This document shows, piece by piece, positions 28,158 through 39,955 of a DNA stretch of 64,000 nt. How positions within the stretch are numbered: the first letter of the stretch is position 1; every line of letters begins with the position of its first letter. A model generated the notes under the pieces. The model made no database searches, had not been told where the DNA came from, and saw nothing but the letters and a program-made list of their open reading frames with translations. The position numbers were made by a program, and so were the translations under genes. Source of the stretch: Acinetobacter sp. WCHAc010034 (GTDB taxonomy: Bacteria > Pseudomonadota > Gammaproteobacteria > Pseudomonadales > Moraxellaceae); the NCBI RefSeq assembly GCF_001696615.3, contig NZ_CP032279.1, forward strand, positions 2,294,001-2,358,000. The letters run 5' to 3'.

Positions 28158-29123
28158 ATGGCCGTTAAACTCATTTGTGCATCGCACAGTCCCTTAATGG
28201 AATTTGCTGCACCTCAAGACCGCGCTCAAGAGCAAAAAGTGCGTGAAACGTTTTCTAAATTGGCGGCTGAAGTGGCCGCTTATGATCCGACGCTCATCAT
28301 TGCTTTTGGCCCAGACCATTTTAATGGCTTTTTCTATGACCTGATGCCGAGCTTCTGTGTCGGCATCCGTGCAACTGCGGCAGGCGATTGGGATTACGGC
28401 AAAGACAATGCCCACATCAATGTGCCTGAAGAAACCGCGCTTCATTTGGTGCGCCGCGTGCTGGATGACGGTGTCGACACTGCCTATTCCTACCGGATGC
28501 AAGCTGACCATGGCGTGACGCAGCCGCTGCATTTCCTGTGCGGCGGGCAGCTGGACCGCTATCCGACCATCCCGATTTTTATTAATGGCGCAGCAGCGCC
28601 GATGCCGACCGCCAAGCGAACCATCGCTTTGGGACGCGCTGTTGGACAATTTATTCAGTCTTTAAATCTTGAAAATGAACGAGTCCTAATTTTAGGGACA
28701 GGCGGGCTTTCACATGATCCGCCGACACCGCAAATGGGCGCTGTACCGCCAGAAGTGGAAGAGTTTCTGATTTGCGGCCGCAACCCAAGCGCTGAAGCGC
28801 GTCATGCGCGCCAAGCCAAGATCATTGCCGTGGGGCAAAAACTGGCAGCCGGCGATCAATCTGTCGCTGTGCCGCTCAATCCTGAGTGGGATATTGCGCT
28901 GCTGGAAAAATTCAAGCAGGCTGACTTTGCAGCCCTTGAAGCCATGAGCGAGGCGGATATCCGCCGTGATGGCGGGCGCGGCGGGCAGGAAGTCCGTTCT
29001 TGGATGGCGGCATTTGCAGCCTTGCATGAAATTGGGGACTATGAGATGACCACGCACTGCTATGAAGACATCAGCGAGTGGATTGCGGGCTTTGGCATTG
29101 TATCGGCAGAGTTAAAAGGTTAA
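28158..29123 (+). CDS. mhpB: 2,3-dihydroxyphenylpropionate 1,2-dioxygenase
   Basis: MhpB is a class III (LigB-type) Fe(II) extradiol dioxygenase that opens 2,3-dihydroxyphenylpropionate, or the cinnamate analogue, next to the hydroxyls. Residues expected at the active site are visible: H10 in ASHSPL, H54 in FGPDHFNGFFYD and H118 in MQADHGVTQPL. The GLSHDPP segment matches MhpB as well. I chose ATG 28158, with GGAG 7 bases upstream, giving 321 residues. It is coupled to hcaD with a 4-base gap. In E. coli mhpB belongs to the separate mhp operon, so its place between hcaB and hcaD is unusual. Confidence 0.94.
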   Translation: MAVKLICASHSPLMEFAAPQDRAQEQKVRETFSKLAAEVAAYDPTLIIAFGPDHFNGFFYDLMPSFCVGIRATAAGDWDYGKDNAHINVPEETALHLVRRVLDDGVDTAYSYRMQADHGVTQPLHFLCGGQLDRYPTIPIFINGAAAPMPTAKRTIALGRAVGQFIQSLNLENERVLILGTGGLSHDPPTPQMGAVPPEVEEFLICGRNPSAEARHARQAKIIAVGQKLAAGDQSVAVPLNPEWDIALLEKFKQADFAALEAMSEADIRRDGGRGGQEVRSWMAAFAALHEIGDYEMTTHCYEDISEWIAGFGIVSAELKG

Positions 29124-29127
29124 TTAA

Positions 29128-30366
29128 ATGAGCAATATCGAAACCATCGTCATCATCGGTGCAGGGCAGGCAGGCGCAAGCGCGATTTTAGAACTCCGCG
29201 GCAGTAAGTTTGAGGGCAAAATCATCCTGATTGGGGATGAAGCGCATTTGCCTTATGAGCGTCCGCCTTTGTCAAAGGATGTGATTTTAAAGCCCGATGA
29301 AACCAAGGTTGAGATTTTATCGGAAGAGAAGTTGGCAGCCTTGGGTGTGGAACATATTCGCGGCAATGGCGCAGTCAAAATTAACCCTGAAGCAAAAACT
29401 GTTGAACTGCAAAAGGGCGATGTGATTGCTTATGACAAACTGCTGCTTGCCACAGGCGGCGCCGCGCGACGCTTGCCGAATTTCGATGCGCTCGGCCAAC
29501 ACGTTTATACCCTGCGCAATTTGGAAGATTCGCAAGCGCTGGTGCCGGTGCTCCAGGCAGGGCAGCGGATTGTCTTGATTGGCGGCGGGGTGATTGGCTT
29601 AGAGTTGGCTTCCTCTGCGCGCTTTAAAGATTGCCAGGTGACCGTGATTGAAATGGGGCCGATGGTGATGGGGCGTTCATCTCCCCGGATCTTAAGCGAG
29701 TTTTTATTGGCGCAGCAGCGCCTCGCGGGTGTCGATGTCCGCCTTTCAAGCTCAATTGCAGGCTGCCGCCTTGAGCAAAATCCGCAAGGTGAAGAAGTTG
29801 TGATTAGCTTAGAAGGCGGTGAGGAGCTGCGTGCGGATGCAGTGATTTACGGCATTGGCATTGTGCCGAATGCACAGCTGGCGGCAGAGGCTGGTTTAGC
29901 GGTTGATGTTGCCATTCAAGTGAATGAGCATGGGCAAACCTCAAACCCAGATATTTACGCAGCAGGCGATGTGGCCACGCAGCTTCGTGCGGATGGGCAG
30001 TACCGCCGTGTTGAAACATGGGAAAATGCCAATCTGCAGGCTGGAATTTTTGCGCGCCATATTATGGGCATTCAGCATCCGGCGCCGAATCCTGCATGGT
30101 TCTGGACGGATCAGCTCGATATCAACTATCAGTTCGCCGGCGATATGGCGGCAGAAGAGTGGATTGTCCGCGGGGAAATTCAGCCTGAGCAGCGCGCAGC
30201 CTCTTCATTTGTCCTGTTCGGCGTAACCGATGGCATCATTGTGGGCGGAATTACCGTCAATGCAGCCAAAGAAATGCGCCATTTGAAAAAGATGATCGCC
30301 AAACAAGCCGTGTTTGAAGCGGAAAAGCATCTTGATTTAAGCCTGGACTTGCGCAAAGCCGCCTAA
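29128..30366 (+). CDS. hcaD: Ferredoxin reductase of the phenylpropionate dioxygenase
   Basis: HcaD is the FAD- and NADH-binding reductase that feeds electrons to HcaC. The 412-residue protein has the FAD motif GAGQAGASA (11-19), PYERPPLSKD, ATGGAARRLP, the NAD motif GGGVIGLE, and the second FAD-binding stretch IYAAGDVA. The C-terminal domain is of the BphA4 type. It lies four bases after mhpB and is followed by a clear terminator, closing the hca transcription unit. Confidence 0.94.
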   Translation: MSNIETIVIIGAGQAGASAILELRGSKFEGKIILIGDEAHLPYERPPLSKDVILKPDETKVEILSEEKLAALGVEHIRGNGAVKINPEAKTVELQKGDVIAYDKLLLATGGAARRLPNFDALGQHVYTLRNLEDSQALVPVLQAGQRIVLIGGGVIGLELASSARFKDCQVTVIEMGPMVMGRSSPRILSEFLLAQQRLAGVDVRLSSSIAGCRLEQNPQGEEVVISLEGGEELRADAVIYGIGIVPNAQLAAEAGLAVDVAIQVNEHGQTSNPDIYAAGDVATQLRADGQYRRVETWENANLQAGIFARHIMGIQHPAPNPAWFWTDQLDINYQFAGDMAAEEWIVRGEIQPEQRAASSFVLFGVTDGIIVGGITVNAAKEMRHLKKMIAKQAVFEAEKHLDLSLDLRKAA

Positions 30367-30385
30367 GTCCTGCGCGCTTTAATTT

Positions 30386-30422
30386 AAGCAGGCCTCTGCT
30401 ATGCGCCGGCCTGCTTTTTTTA
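30386..30422 (+). terminator. Terminator after hcaD
   Basis: Arms AAGCAGGCC (30386-30394) and GGCCTGCTT (30408-30416) are followed by a T-run. Confidence 0.9.
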
Positions 30423-30512
30423 TTGGGCCTGAAAATCAGCACAGCGCAGGTGATCACGGGGCGGGCTTTATTTTGGGCCTTGGCTAGAATTTAACTTGCG
30501 GCAGAACAGTCT

Positions 30513-31427
30513 ATGAACTCAAATTCATCCTCAATGCTCGCCACGGCCGGCATTTATGCTTTGCTGGTGCTGATTTGGGCTGCAACGCCGCTGGCGATTG
30601 TGTGGAGCGTGGCGGAAGTCCATCCGATGTGGGTGCTGATCATCCGCTACTTCGGCGCTTCGCTCATCGCATTGCTGCTGCTGAAGCTGATGCGTGATCC
30701 GCTGCCTTTTGATGCCGCCTCGCTGAAAAGCTATCTGGCGGGCAGCCTGAATTTAATCGGCGCGCAGCTGTTTATTTATCTGGCGGCCGGCTATCTGACC
30801 TCCGGCCTGATGGCGCTGCTTTTCGGCTTTTCGCCGCTGATTGCCGGCTTAATCGGCCATATGGTTTTAAAAACCCAGAAGCTGATCGGGCTGCAATGGC
30901 TGGGCATGGCCATTGCGGTGGGCGGGCTCAGCTTTGTCTTTGCTGATTCTGCAGACAGCAGAGTCAATCCCATCGGCATTGCGCTGATGCTGATCAGCAT
31001 TGTGTCCTATATCAGCTCAATCTTTTGGGTGAAGCGGATTGATGCGCCCCTCAGTCCGATGTCGCAGGCCGCCGGTTCGCTGATCATTTCCGCGCTTGGC
31101 TCGCTAATATTGATCCCATTTATTTGGCGGCATTTCCCAGCGCAGCTGCCCGGCCTGCATGCCGTCATCGGCTTCTTATTTACCATGATCATGTCGTCAA
31201 TTGTCGCGATGCTGTGCTATTTCTGGCTGATCCGCCGTTTGGCGGCTTCAGCGGTAGCGCTGAGCAATGTGATGACCCCGGTGATTGCATTGGCTTTAGG
31301 CGCGGCGCTGAATCATGAACAGGTCAGCCCGCGCGCTTTTATCGGCATTGCCGCGGTAATGCTGGGCATTCTGATGTATTTCTGGACAGACTGGCGCCGG
31401 CAGTATTTTGCCAAGTTTTCACGCTAG
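30513..31427 (+). CDS. EamA/DMT-family transporter
   Basis: This 304-residue protein has about ten hydrophobic segments in two homologous EamA halves (for example ALLVLIWAATPLAIVWSVAE and IALMLISIVSYISSIFWVKR), typical of the drug/metabolite transporter superfamily. Substrates of such exporters cannot be read from sequence. It follows the hca cluster but is separated from it by a terminator, so a link with aromatic transport is not supported by transcription. Confidence 0.85.
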   Translation: MNSNSSSMLATAGIYALLVLIWAATPLAIVWSVAEVHPMWVLIIRYFGASLIALLLLKLMRDPLPFDAASLKSYLAGSLNLIGAQLFIYLAAGYLTSGLMALLFGFSPLIAGLIGHMVLKTQKLIGLQWLGMAIAVGGLSFVFADSADSRVNPIGIALMLISIVSYISSIFWVKRIDAPLSPMSQAAGSLIISALGSLILIPFIWRHFPAQLPGLHAVIGFLFTMIMSSIVAMLCYFWLIRRLAASAVALSNVMTPVIALALGAALNHEQVSPRAFIGIAAVMLGILMYFWTDWRRQYFAKFSR

Positions 31428-31439
31428 GCTGCAGTGGCG

Positions 31440-31865
31440 CTAGCTTTCAGCTGCCGGCCTTGGAGCTTCCGCAATCCGCAGCAGCTGGATTGCGCAGGCT
31501 GAAAGCGCCGCCATCGCACCATTCATGACAAAGGGGTTGAACGCCTTGCTGAAATAAAGCGGCTCCAGCGCAATGATCAGCAGGCTCAGGCCCAGCATCG
31601 CCAGAATATTCAGGCCGTGCAGCAGCCGGGACGGCTTGAGCATCAGCAGCAGGCATCCGAACATCATTTCCGCGGCGCCTGACAGCTGCATCAGCCTAAG
31701 CGCAAGGCCTGCATCAAAACCCTGCAGCAGCCAGATGCGCAGCTCATCCTGCGCCTGAAACAGAATTTTGGGCACCAGCCCCTGATAAATCCAGAGCGCA
31801 GCCAGGCTGAGCTGAATCGTCCTGATTGGCGGCTGCAGCGTCCGCTTAAGATTCACGGACAGCAT
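31440..31865 (-). CDS. DoxX-like membrane protein
   Basis: The 141-residue product has four hydrophobic segments and resembles DoxX-like proteins (AALWIYQGLVPKILF, LRLMQLSGAAEMMFGCLLLML). The function is unknown in this family branch. Its start lies 20 bases inside the end of the DCC-family gene upstream, so both are probably one two-gene operon. It converges on the EamA gene with 12 bases between stops. Confidence 0.75.
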   Translation of the reverse strand: MLSVNLKRTLQPPIRTIQLSLAALWIYQGLVPKILFQAQDELRIWLLQGFDAGLALRLMQLSGAAEMMFGCLLLMLKPSRLLHGLNILAMLGLSLLIIALEPLYFSKAFNPFVMNGAMAALSACAIQLLRIAEAPRPAAES

Positions 31866-32289
31866 TTTCCAGAAAATGGCGCTTATTTTCAGCGCTGGGA
31901 ATCAGGCATTGACTGGTTTTGCCAAACAGCCGGTAGCGGTTCAGCGCAACCCGGCGGTAAAGGAAATCCCGCACTGGCCGTGGAATGGCGTAGCCCGCAT
32001 CCATTAGGACAAAGGGCCAGCCCAGATAATGCATGGCTTTCAGCAGCGCGGTGGATTCGGTATGCAGCTGGCCGTTCAGAATGACGAGCATGGTGGTGTA
32101 ATGCGCCGTAGACATGCCGTAATGCTGCAGAATCGCTTCGCCCAGCGGCGACTGCGCAGAGGCCAGCTTGAATTTGGCTTGCGGATCATGCCTGATCAGG
32201 AATTTGGCCCAGCCATTGCAGATCACGCAAACGGCGTCAAACAGGATGATGTCATGCTGCTGAATCATGGCGGCGGTATTGTTTTGCAT
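31846..32289 (-). CDS. DCC-family thiol-disulfide oxidoreductase-like protein (DUF393)
   Basis: The 147-residue protein has the DUF393/DCC hallmark near the N-terminus, FDAVCVICNGW, with a CxxC pair, followed by FLIRHDPQAKFKLASAQS. The family is predicted to have a thioredoxin-like fold. It precedes and overlaps the DoxX-like gene; DCC plus DoxX pairs are common and suggest a membrane-associated redox role, but this is inference. Start ATG 32289 could also be an ATG seven codons later. Confidence 0.8.
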   Translation of the reverse strand: MQNNTAAMIQQHDIILFDAVCVICNGWAKFLIRHDPQAKFKLASAQSPLGEAILQHYGMSTAHYTTMLVILNGQLHTESTALLKAMHYLGWPFVLMDAGYAIPRPVRDFLYRRVALNRYRLFGKTSQCLIPSAENKRHFLENAVRES

Positions 32290-34868
<2,579 letters not shown>

Positions 34869-34882
34869 TTGATTGAAGATGG

Positions 34883-34908
34883 AAAAACCGCCTGAGGGCG
34901 GTTTTTTT
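34883..34908 (+). terminator. katG: Terminator of katG
   Basis: Arms AACCGCC and GGCGGTT enclose TGAG, with T7 following. Confidence 0.93.
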
Positions 34909-35072
34909 GCGGGATGATGTTCTTTGATATAAAAAGCTGAAATTTTAGATGTTTAGCTTTTTGTTTTGCAAGATTTTGATATTATTTAATTTATATTTTT
35001 AAATTGATATAATATACAGTGCATTCTCTCATGCTGATTTAGAAAAATTCTAAAAATTGGAATTCTAATATA

Positions 35073-35462
35073 ATGCCAAATGGTACAGGAGCTGTAGCAC
35101 TCTTATTGCTGCTAATCCCTCTGAATTTTTGGTTTTCAAGAAAATTAATTGACTCAAAACATTTTTTATTTAATCTTATTCTGTTTATTAACCTCATTTT
35201 ATATTTTTATATAGTAATAATTTTTTTTATTTTATTTCATTATTTAGGTGAGCTTTTATCGTATGAAAGCTTAGCATCAACCCATATGAGCCTAATAGCT
35301 GCCGGTCTTTTTGAATCAATTATTACAACCTCTTTAATTACATTAATATTCAAAGGGCAGATAAAAATGAAATATTTAAAATATATTTATTTTGTTACAT
35401 TTTTTCCAGCTCTTATATTCATTCTTGCGCGTTGGATAGCTATAGGTGAATTTATATGGTAG
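35073..35462 (+). CDS. AT-rich hypothetical membrane protein
   Basis: The predicted 129-residue protein has four hydrophobic stretches (about residues 5-20, 28-58, 70-92, 103-122), so it would be an integral membrane protein. Base composition is far more AT-rich than in neighbouring genes, suggesting recent acquisition. No good ribosome site precedes the ATG and I do not recognise the family. It is isolated between the katG terminator and a gene on the opposite strand, so expression is uncertain. Confidence 0.45.
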   Translation: MPNGTGAVALLLLLIPLNFWFSRKLIDSKHFLFNLILFINLILYFYIVIIFFILFHYLGELLSYESLASTHMSLIAAGLFESIITTSLITLIFKGQIKMKYLKYIYFVTFFPALIFILARWIAIGEFIW

Positions 35463-35656
35463 GAATTAACCTCGGAGCAACTCTCTTTTTATTTAGTACA
35501 ATTGACCTTAGATGAAATATATTAAATAAAAACAATATAAATTAATTGCTTATATTTTTAGTGTGAGCCTGAGAAATAAGGGAAAGCCCATTTGAAAAAA
35601 AATTTCTTTTTGTAAGTAGTTTTATTATGTTTTGCCAATCAAAAAGGATCTTTAAG

Positions 35657-36283
35657 TTAAAAAAAGCTGTTTTTATTCAAATTTAAACTTTGAAGAATCT
35701 CTCCCTCCAACATTATCCACTCTTCAAACTCTGGCTCAACCAATAATGTCTGCGACACAAAGCCATAACACACACGTTGTACATTTAAACTTATTTGCTG
35801 GAGTTGCACTTCATTTTCAATATAAGGCTCAAGAATTCTGCGCCACATCTGCACCATCATGGCATAACTTTTACGGTAACTTTCAATATTCGACACCTGT
35901 CGTTCCAGCAAAAAAGTTTGAGCCCAGAGAAACTGTCGAGTCTGAATCTGCTCAAGCTGAAAGTGAATAATCTGCTGTAAATAGCCCTCAAAAGTTAATT
36001 TTGTGGATAACTCCATCAGGTTTTGTGCATAACTTTTTAGCATTTCCGCGTTACTTTTCACATGCTGGTGAATGGTCAATGCAACTAAATCTTCCTTCTT
36101 TGAAAAGTATTCATAAAAAGTGCCTAAACCGACACCTGCCACGTCGGTAATTTCCCGAATGGTGATTTCGTGCGCATGACGCTCATGCAAAAGCCGAACA
36201 AAACTTTCCTGCAAAGCTTCTTGGGTGAGTTTAGCTCGCGACTGGCGCGGTCTACGGCGGACTTGGATCTCAGGATTCTTCAT
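35657..36283 (-). CDS. TetR-family regulator
   Basis: The 208-residue protein has a TetR N-terminal helix-turn-helix (RAKLTQEALQESF..., then ITDVAGVGLGTFYEYFSKKEDLV, about residues 17-72) and an all-helical ligand domain. It is divergent from an AidB-like acyl-CoA dehydrogenase across 78 bases, so it most likely represses that gene in response to an acyl-CoA or related ligand. This is inferred from position and family habit. Confidence 0.88.
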   Translation of the reverse strand: MKNPEIQVRRRPRQSRAKLTQEALQESFVRLLHERHAHEITIREITDVAGVGLGTFYEYFSKKEDLVALTIHQHVKSNAEMLKSYAQNLMELSTKLTFEGYLQQIIHFQLEQIQTRQFLWAQTFLLERQVSNIESYRKSYAMMVQMWRRILEPYIENEVQLQQISLNVQRVCYGFVSQTLLVEPEFEEWIMLEGEILQSLNLNKNSFF

Positions 36284-36361
36284 AGCACAAAGCTGAACAT
36301 GGCAGACTCAATTTTTCTCTATACTGAAATGAAAAGCACAGCATAACAAGAGCAAAGTAAT

Positions 36362-38014
36362 ATGAATACGGCATGGATGACCCATCAAATCAGCAATCAG
36401 TTTGATGAACTGGAAAATTACAATCTGTTTGAAACTGATATCGTTTTACGGGAAATTCTCGCCCGTTATGGCAGTCAGGATCAGGCCAGACTCACAGAGA
36501 TGGGCAAAGTCGTCGGCTCTGCGGAATATTATGATTATGCCGATCTGGCCAATAGGCATACACCTATTTTACATGCCTTCGATGCTCGCGGACGTCGTAA
36601 AGACTTTATCGAGTTTCATCCTGCATGGCATAAATGGATGGGACTGAATCGTCAGTTCGATACCCATGCACATCCGTTTAATCATTCCTATTCATCCTCA
36701 AAATGGGTCGAGTGGGCAGCACGTTTTTATTTGGCAGGGCAGGTCGAGTGTGGAAATTTGTGCCCAAACTCGATGACCTTAGGCAGTATTCCACTGATTC
36801 AACGTGAGCCTGAACTGTGGGCCAAAATCGGCGATAAGTTACTTTCGACCAAATACGATGAACGTGATATACCCATCAGCCAAAAAAAATCAATTTGGTT
36901 GGGGATGGGCATGACTGAGAAACAAGGCGGTTCGGATGTACGTGCCAATGAAACCATTGCAGTACCTGTCGCAGAGTCGGGGCGTGGACAAGCTTATTTG
37001 CTCACAGGGCATAAATGGTTTTTTTCTGCACCGATGTGTGATGCACATTTGGTGGTGGCAAAGACGGAACAAGATGGTTTGGCCTGTTTCTTTGTGCCAC
37101 GTTGGCTAGAGGATGGCAGCAAGAACCCAATTCATGTGCAACGCTTGAAAGACAAAGTGGGCAACCGTAGCAACTCCAGTTCCGAAGTCGAATTTAACGA
37201 CGCGTGGGGCATTATGATTGGGGAAGCGGGGCGCGGTATTCCCACCATTATAGAAATGGCGAATTACACCCGTCTGACCTGTTCTGTGGGCAGTACAGCG
37301 ATGCTGCGTCAGGCTTTGGTACAGTGCATCGCTTACACCCGTCAGCGCAAAGCCTTTGGCAAACATTTAGCGCAGCAGCCTTTGATGCAAGCGGTACTGG
37401 CAGATTTAGCCTTAGAAACGGAAGCAGCGATGCAACTCAGTTTCCATCTTGCACATTGCTATGAAGCGGATGACGCATTGTCCGTAGCATGGAAACGCAT
37501 TATGACCCCAGTTTCGAAGTTCTGGGTATGTAAACGTGCAGTTGAGCTGACTGGAGAGATGATGGAAGTCTTTGGGGGCAATGGCTATGTCGACAACGGC
37601 ATCATGGCGCGCATTTTTAAAGAAGCACCAGTCAATACCATTTGGGAAGGCTCAGGCAATGTCATGTGTTTGGATGTGTTGCGTGCCATTAGCCGTGATG
37701 TAGAGTCGATTGAAATCTTGTTTCAAGATTTAGCATCCACCGCGATGCAAGATGACCAGTTGAAGCAAGAGCTGCAAAGTTTATTTCACTTGTTTCAGCA
37801 GACACCTGAAGAGCTGCAATTTATGGGGCGCAGTTTGGTCAGCCGTTTAGTCATTTTGGCTCAAGCAGTCCTGCTAAAGCGGCATGCACCAGACTATGTG
37901 GCTGATGGCTTTATTCAAAGCCGTTATAGTCCATTTCATGGTCGGGTTGTCGGGATGCTTGAGATGAAACAACCCGATGTAGAACGACTGCTTCATAGAG
38001 CATTTGCAGCTTAA
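36362..38014 (+). CDS. AidB-like acyl-CoA dehydrogenase
   Basis: The 550-residue flavoprotein aligns with E. coli AidB along its length: FHPAWHKWM, LCPNSMTLGSIPL, GMGMTEKQGGSDVRANET, HKWFFSAPMCDAHLVVA, RLKDKLG/VGNRSNSSSEVEF and VNTIWEGSGNVMCLDVLRA. AidB proteins have an ACAD fold, and in E. coli AidB binds DNA and is induced by alkylation stress. Copies in Acinetobacter next to a TetR regulator may instead act in fatty-acid or branched-chain catabolism. The catalytic base position and substrate are not clear from the sequence. Single gene with a divergent regulator. Confidence 0.85.
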   Translation: MNTAWMTHQISNQFDELENYNLFETDIVLREILARYGSQDQARLTEMGKVVGSAEYYDYADLANRHTPILHAFDARGRRKDFIEFHPAWHKWMGLNRQFDTHAHPFNHSYSSSKWVEWAARFYLAGQVECGNLCPNSMTLGSIPLIQREPELWAKIGDKLLSTKYDERDIPISQKKSIWLGMGMTEKQGGSDVRANETIAVPVAESGRGQAYLLTGHKWFFSAPMCDAHLVVAKTEQDGLACFFVPRWLEDGSKNPIHVQRLKDKVGNRSNSSSEVEFNDAWGIMIGEAGRGIPTIIEMANYTRLTCSVGSTAMLRQALVQCIAYTRQRKAFGKHLAQQPLMQAVLADLALETEAAMQLSFHLAHCYEADDALSVAWKRIMTPVSKFWVCKRAVELTGEMMEVFGGNGYVDNGIMARIFKEAPVNTIWEGSGNVMCLDVLRAISRDVESIEILFQDLASTAMQDDQLKQELQSLFHLFQQTPEELQFMGRSLVSRLVILAQAVLLKRHAPDYVADGFIQSRYSPFHGRVVGMLEMKQPDVERLLHRAFAA

Positions 38015-38020
38015 AGCTCG

Positions 38021-39157
38021 TTATTGTACGGAAAGCTTTTGCGCCTCATCTTGTTCGAGTTTGACGTTGGGGCTGTCCTCAGCCTGAATAATATCAATCG
38101 GAATAAAGCGGACTTGGACAATACTTGGGTTATCGTTCAAGTCTGGCAGCAGCTTTTGATTGAGTGCTGCAATTTGCGTTGGACTAGGCGGGATATTTCC
38201 ACGGATAGAGACGCGGACTAAAGTGAAATCATCTCTTTTATCGTATTGGATGGTATCAATAATATTATTGGCATGGTTCAGTTCGGTGCTAATGGTCGCT
38301 TCGGTATTGCTTTCGTACAGCCGTGTATTGAGCAGCGCATAAAAGTTGAGTGAGAGATATATCCCTAAAAGTGCCAAGAACATTAGGCTAATAGCATTGC
38401 GTTTGAGAAACTCTTTGACATTACTCTGCACTTCTTCGCTGGAACCACGTCTAAAGCCTGCAATCCAAAGGACTAAAGATGAGCTAATCTGAATGGCGAA
38501 GATGTTGGTCACTGCCAGTAAAAACGCATTGGCTGAGTTTTTCCATTCCATATGCGCAAATAAAATCCCGCTGGCCACCAAGGGCGGAACTAAAGCCGTC
38601 GCAACGGCAACGCCCACCACGGCCACAGACAGGCGAGGTGATACCGAGGCAAAAGCACCTGCTGCGCCGCCCGCTAAAGCAATCATCAAATCTAAAATGG
38701 TTGGCTGCGTGCGCGATAGAATTTCATTGGTCATGGGCAGGTCATAGTTTACTAAACCGATCACGATCCCAATGCTATAAATCATGGCAACGCCAAGGAG
38801 TAAAGTGGACAGCGCAGTTTTAAACAGCAGCCAGCGGTTATCAATTAAAGCCAAAGCAATCCCAGAAATGGGGCCTAACATCATCGCCACTAGCATCGCG
38901 CCAATCACCACCGCAGCCGAATTGGAAAGTAGTCCATAGCCTGCAATGACGGCGGCCAAGGCATTCATAATAAAAAAGGTTTTGCTGGGTAGCGCATCGG
39001 CTTGAATATTCAGTCGGACTTTTTGATGATCAATTTTTTTTGAATTTTCGCGCAAGGCCTGTTTATAACGAATTTTTTCTTTTAGAAACTCATACTTTTC
39101 TTGGTCAGGTGTATCTTTGACCACAATGGTTGCATTTTTGTCTTTTTCGAGTGGCAT
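38021..39157 (-). CDS. DUF389 membrane protein
   Basis: This 379-residue protein has a cytoplasmic N-terminal segment (to about residue 55) and then six or more hydrophobic segments. Typical DUF389 motifs are SAAVVIGAMLVAMMLGPISGIALAL and GGAAGAFASVSPRLSVAVVGVAVATALVPPL. The family is uncharacterised in most bacteria. I took ATG 39157 (MPLEKDKN), preceded by AAGAG, rather than the upstream frame to 39253, which would add a hydrophobic extension with no ribosome site. It is convergent with the AidB-like gene with 6 bases between stops. Confidence 0.82.
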   Translation of the reverse strand: MPLEKDKNATIVVKDTPDQEKYEFLKEKIRYKQALRENSKKIDHQKVRLNIQADALPSKTFFIMNALAAVIAGYGLLSNSAAVVIGAMLVAMMLGPISGIALALIDNRWLLFKTALSTLLLGVAMIYSIGIVIGLVNYDLPMTNEILSRTQPTILDLMIALAGGAAGAFASVSPRLSVAVVGVAVATALVPPLVASGILFAHMEWKNSANAFLLAVTNIFAIQISSSLVLWIAGFRRGSSEEVQSNVKEFLKRNAISLMFLALLGIYLSLNFYALLNTRLYESNTEATISTELNHANNIIDTIQYDKRDDFTLVRVSIRGNIPPSPTQIAALNQKLLPDLNDNPSIVQVRFIPIDIIQAEDSPNVKLEQDEAQKLSVQ

Positions 39158-39351
39158 GGTAATGCTCTTATTTTGTATGTGATTAAGATTTAATCTAGCG
39201 CTTTTATCAGTGTAAGCAAACAAAAAAATGGTGAGGAATAATAAGATTTGCACTTAAATTCAGAGCAGGACGGATCTGCTTGAAATAGCAAAGTCATTTA
39301 TAAAAAGACAGATCAATTACAGATGTTTAGCTGATTCAAAAGACTGTTTAT

Positions 39352-39804
39352 TTAGAATAAGACACTACGATTGGAAATAATGTTTTTCATCACCATGGTG
39401 GAGATGAGACGTTGCACATTGGGCAATGCAGACAAGTGCTCATCATAGAGTTTTTGATAACTTTCCAAGTCATAGGTCACGACATGCAGCAAGTAGTCGG
39501 GGTCGCCAAAAAGCCGCTGCGCTTTCACAATTTGAGGCACTTTAAGAATTGCTTCTTCAAGGCTCAGCACTGAATCTTTATCGCCATTTTTGAGCGTCAC
39601 AAAAACAATGGTGGAGAAATTCAAGCCGAGTTGGGAGATATCCAACTGTGCGCGATAGCCTTTAATGATGCCAGCGTCTTCTAGGGCTTTGACTCGCCGA
39701 TGGCAAGGCGAAAGACTCAGTCCGACTTTATGGGCCAGTTCCGTAACAGATAAACGACCATCAGCTTGCAGTTCAGCAAGAATCTTCTTATCAATTTTAT
39801 CCAT
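39352..39804 (-). CDS. Lrp/AsnC-family regulator
   Basis: The product, about 150 residues from ATG 39804, is a standard Lrp/AsnC protein. It has an N-terminal helix-turn-helix (MDKIDKKILAELQADGRLSV, LSPCHRRVKALEDAGII) and a C-terminal RAM domain (FGDPDYLLHVVTYDLESYQKL) for amino-acid sensing and oligomerisation. GGGAGA precedes this start. It is divergent from a LysE-family exporter, a recurrent pairing in which the Lrp protein activates amino-acid export. Confidence 0.92.
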   Translation of the reverse strand: MDKIDKKILAELQADGRLSVTELAHKVGLSLSPCHRRVKALEDAGIIKGYRAQLDISQLGLNFSTIVFVTLKNGDKDSVLSLEEAILKVPQIVKAQRLFGDPDYLLHVVTYDLESYQKLYDEHLSALPNVQRLISTMVMKNIISNRSVLF

Positions 39805-39955
39805 GTGGAAGAATCTCCCTTTTTTAGGCGTTACTGCACAAATATTTGAAAGCACATTTTAGAGCCTAAAGGATATCCTTTCAAAATTATTTGATGCAGA
39901 TCATTTTTTGTTTGGGTCAAAGCTCAAAAACGATGATGGATAAGAGAGGAAAGGG

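Noticed and set aside
35073..36283. Possible insertion sequence or toxin-antitoxin unit in the AT-rich area
   Set aside because: No transposase motif, terminal inverted repeats, target duplication or paired small genes were found.
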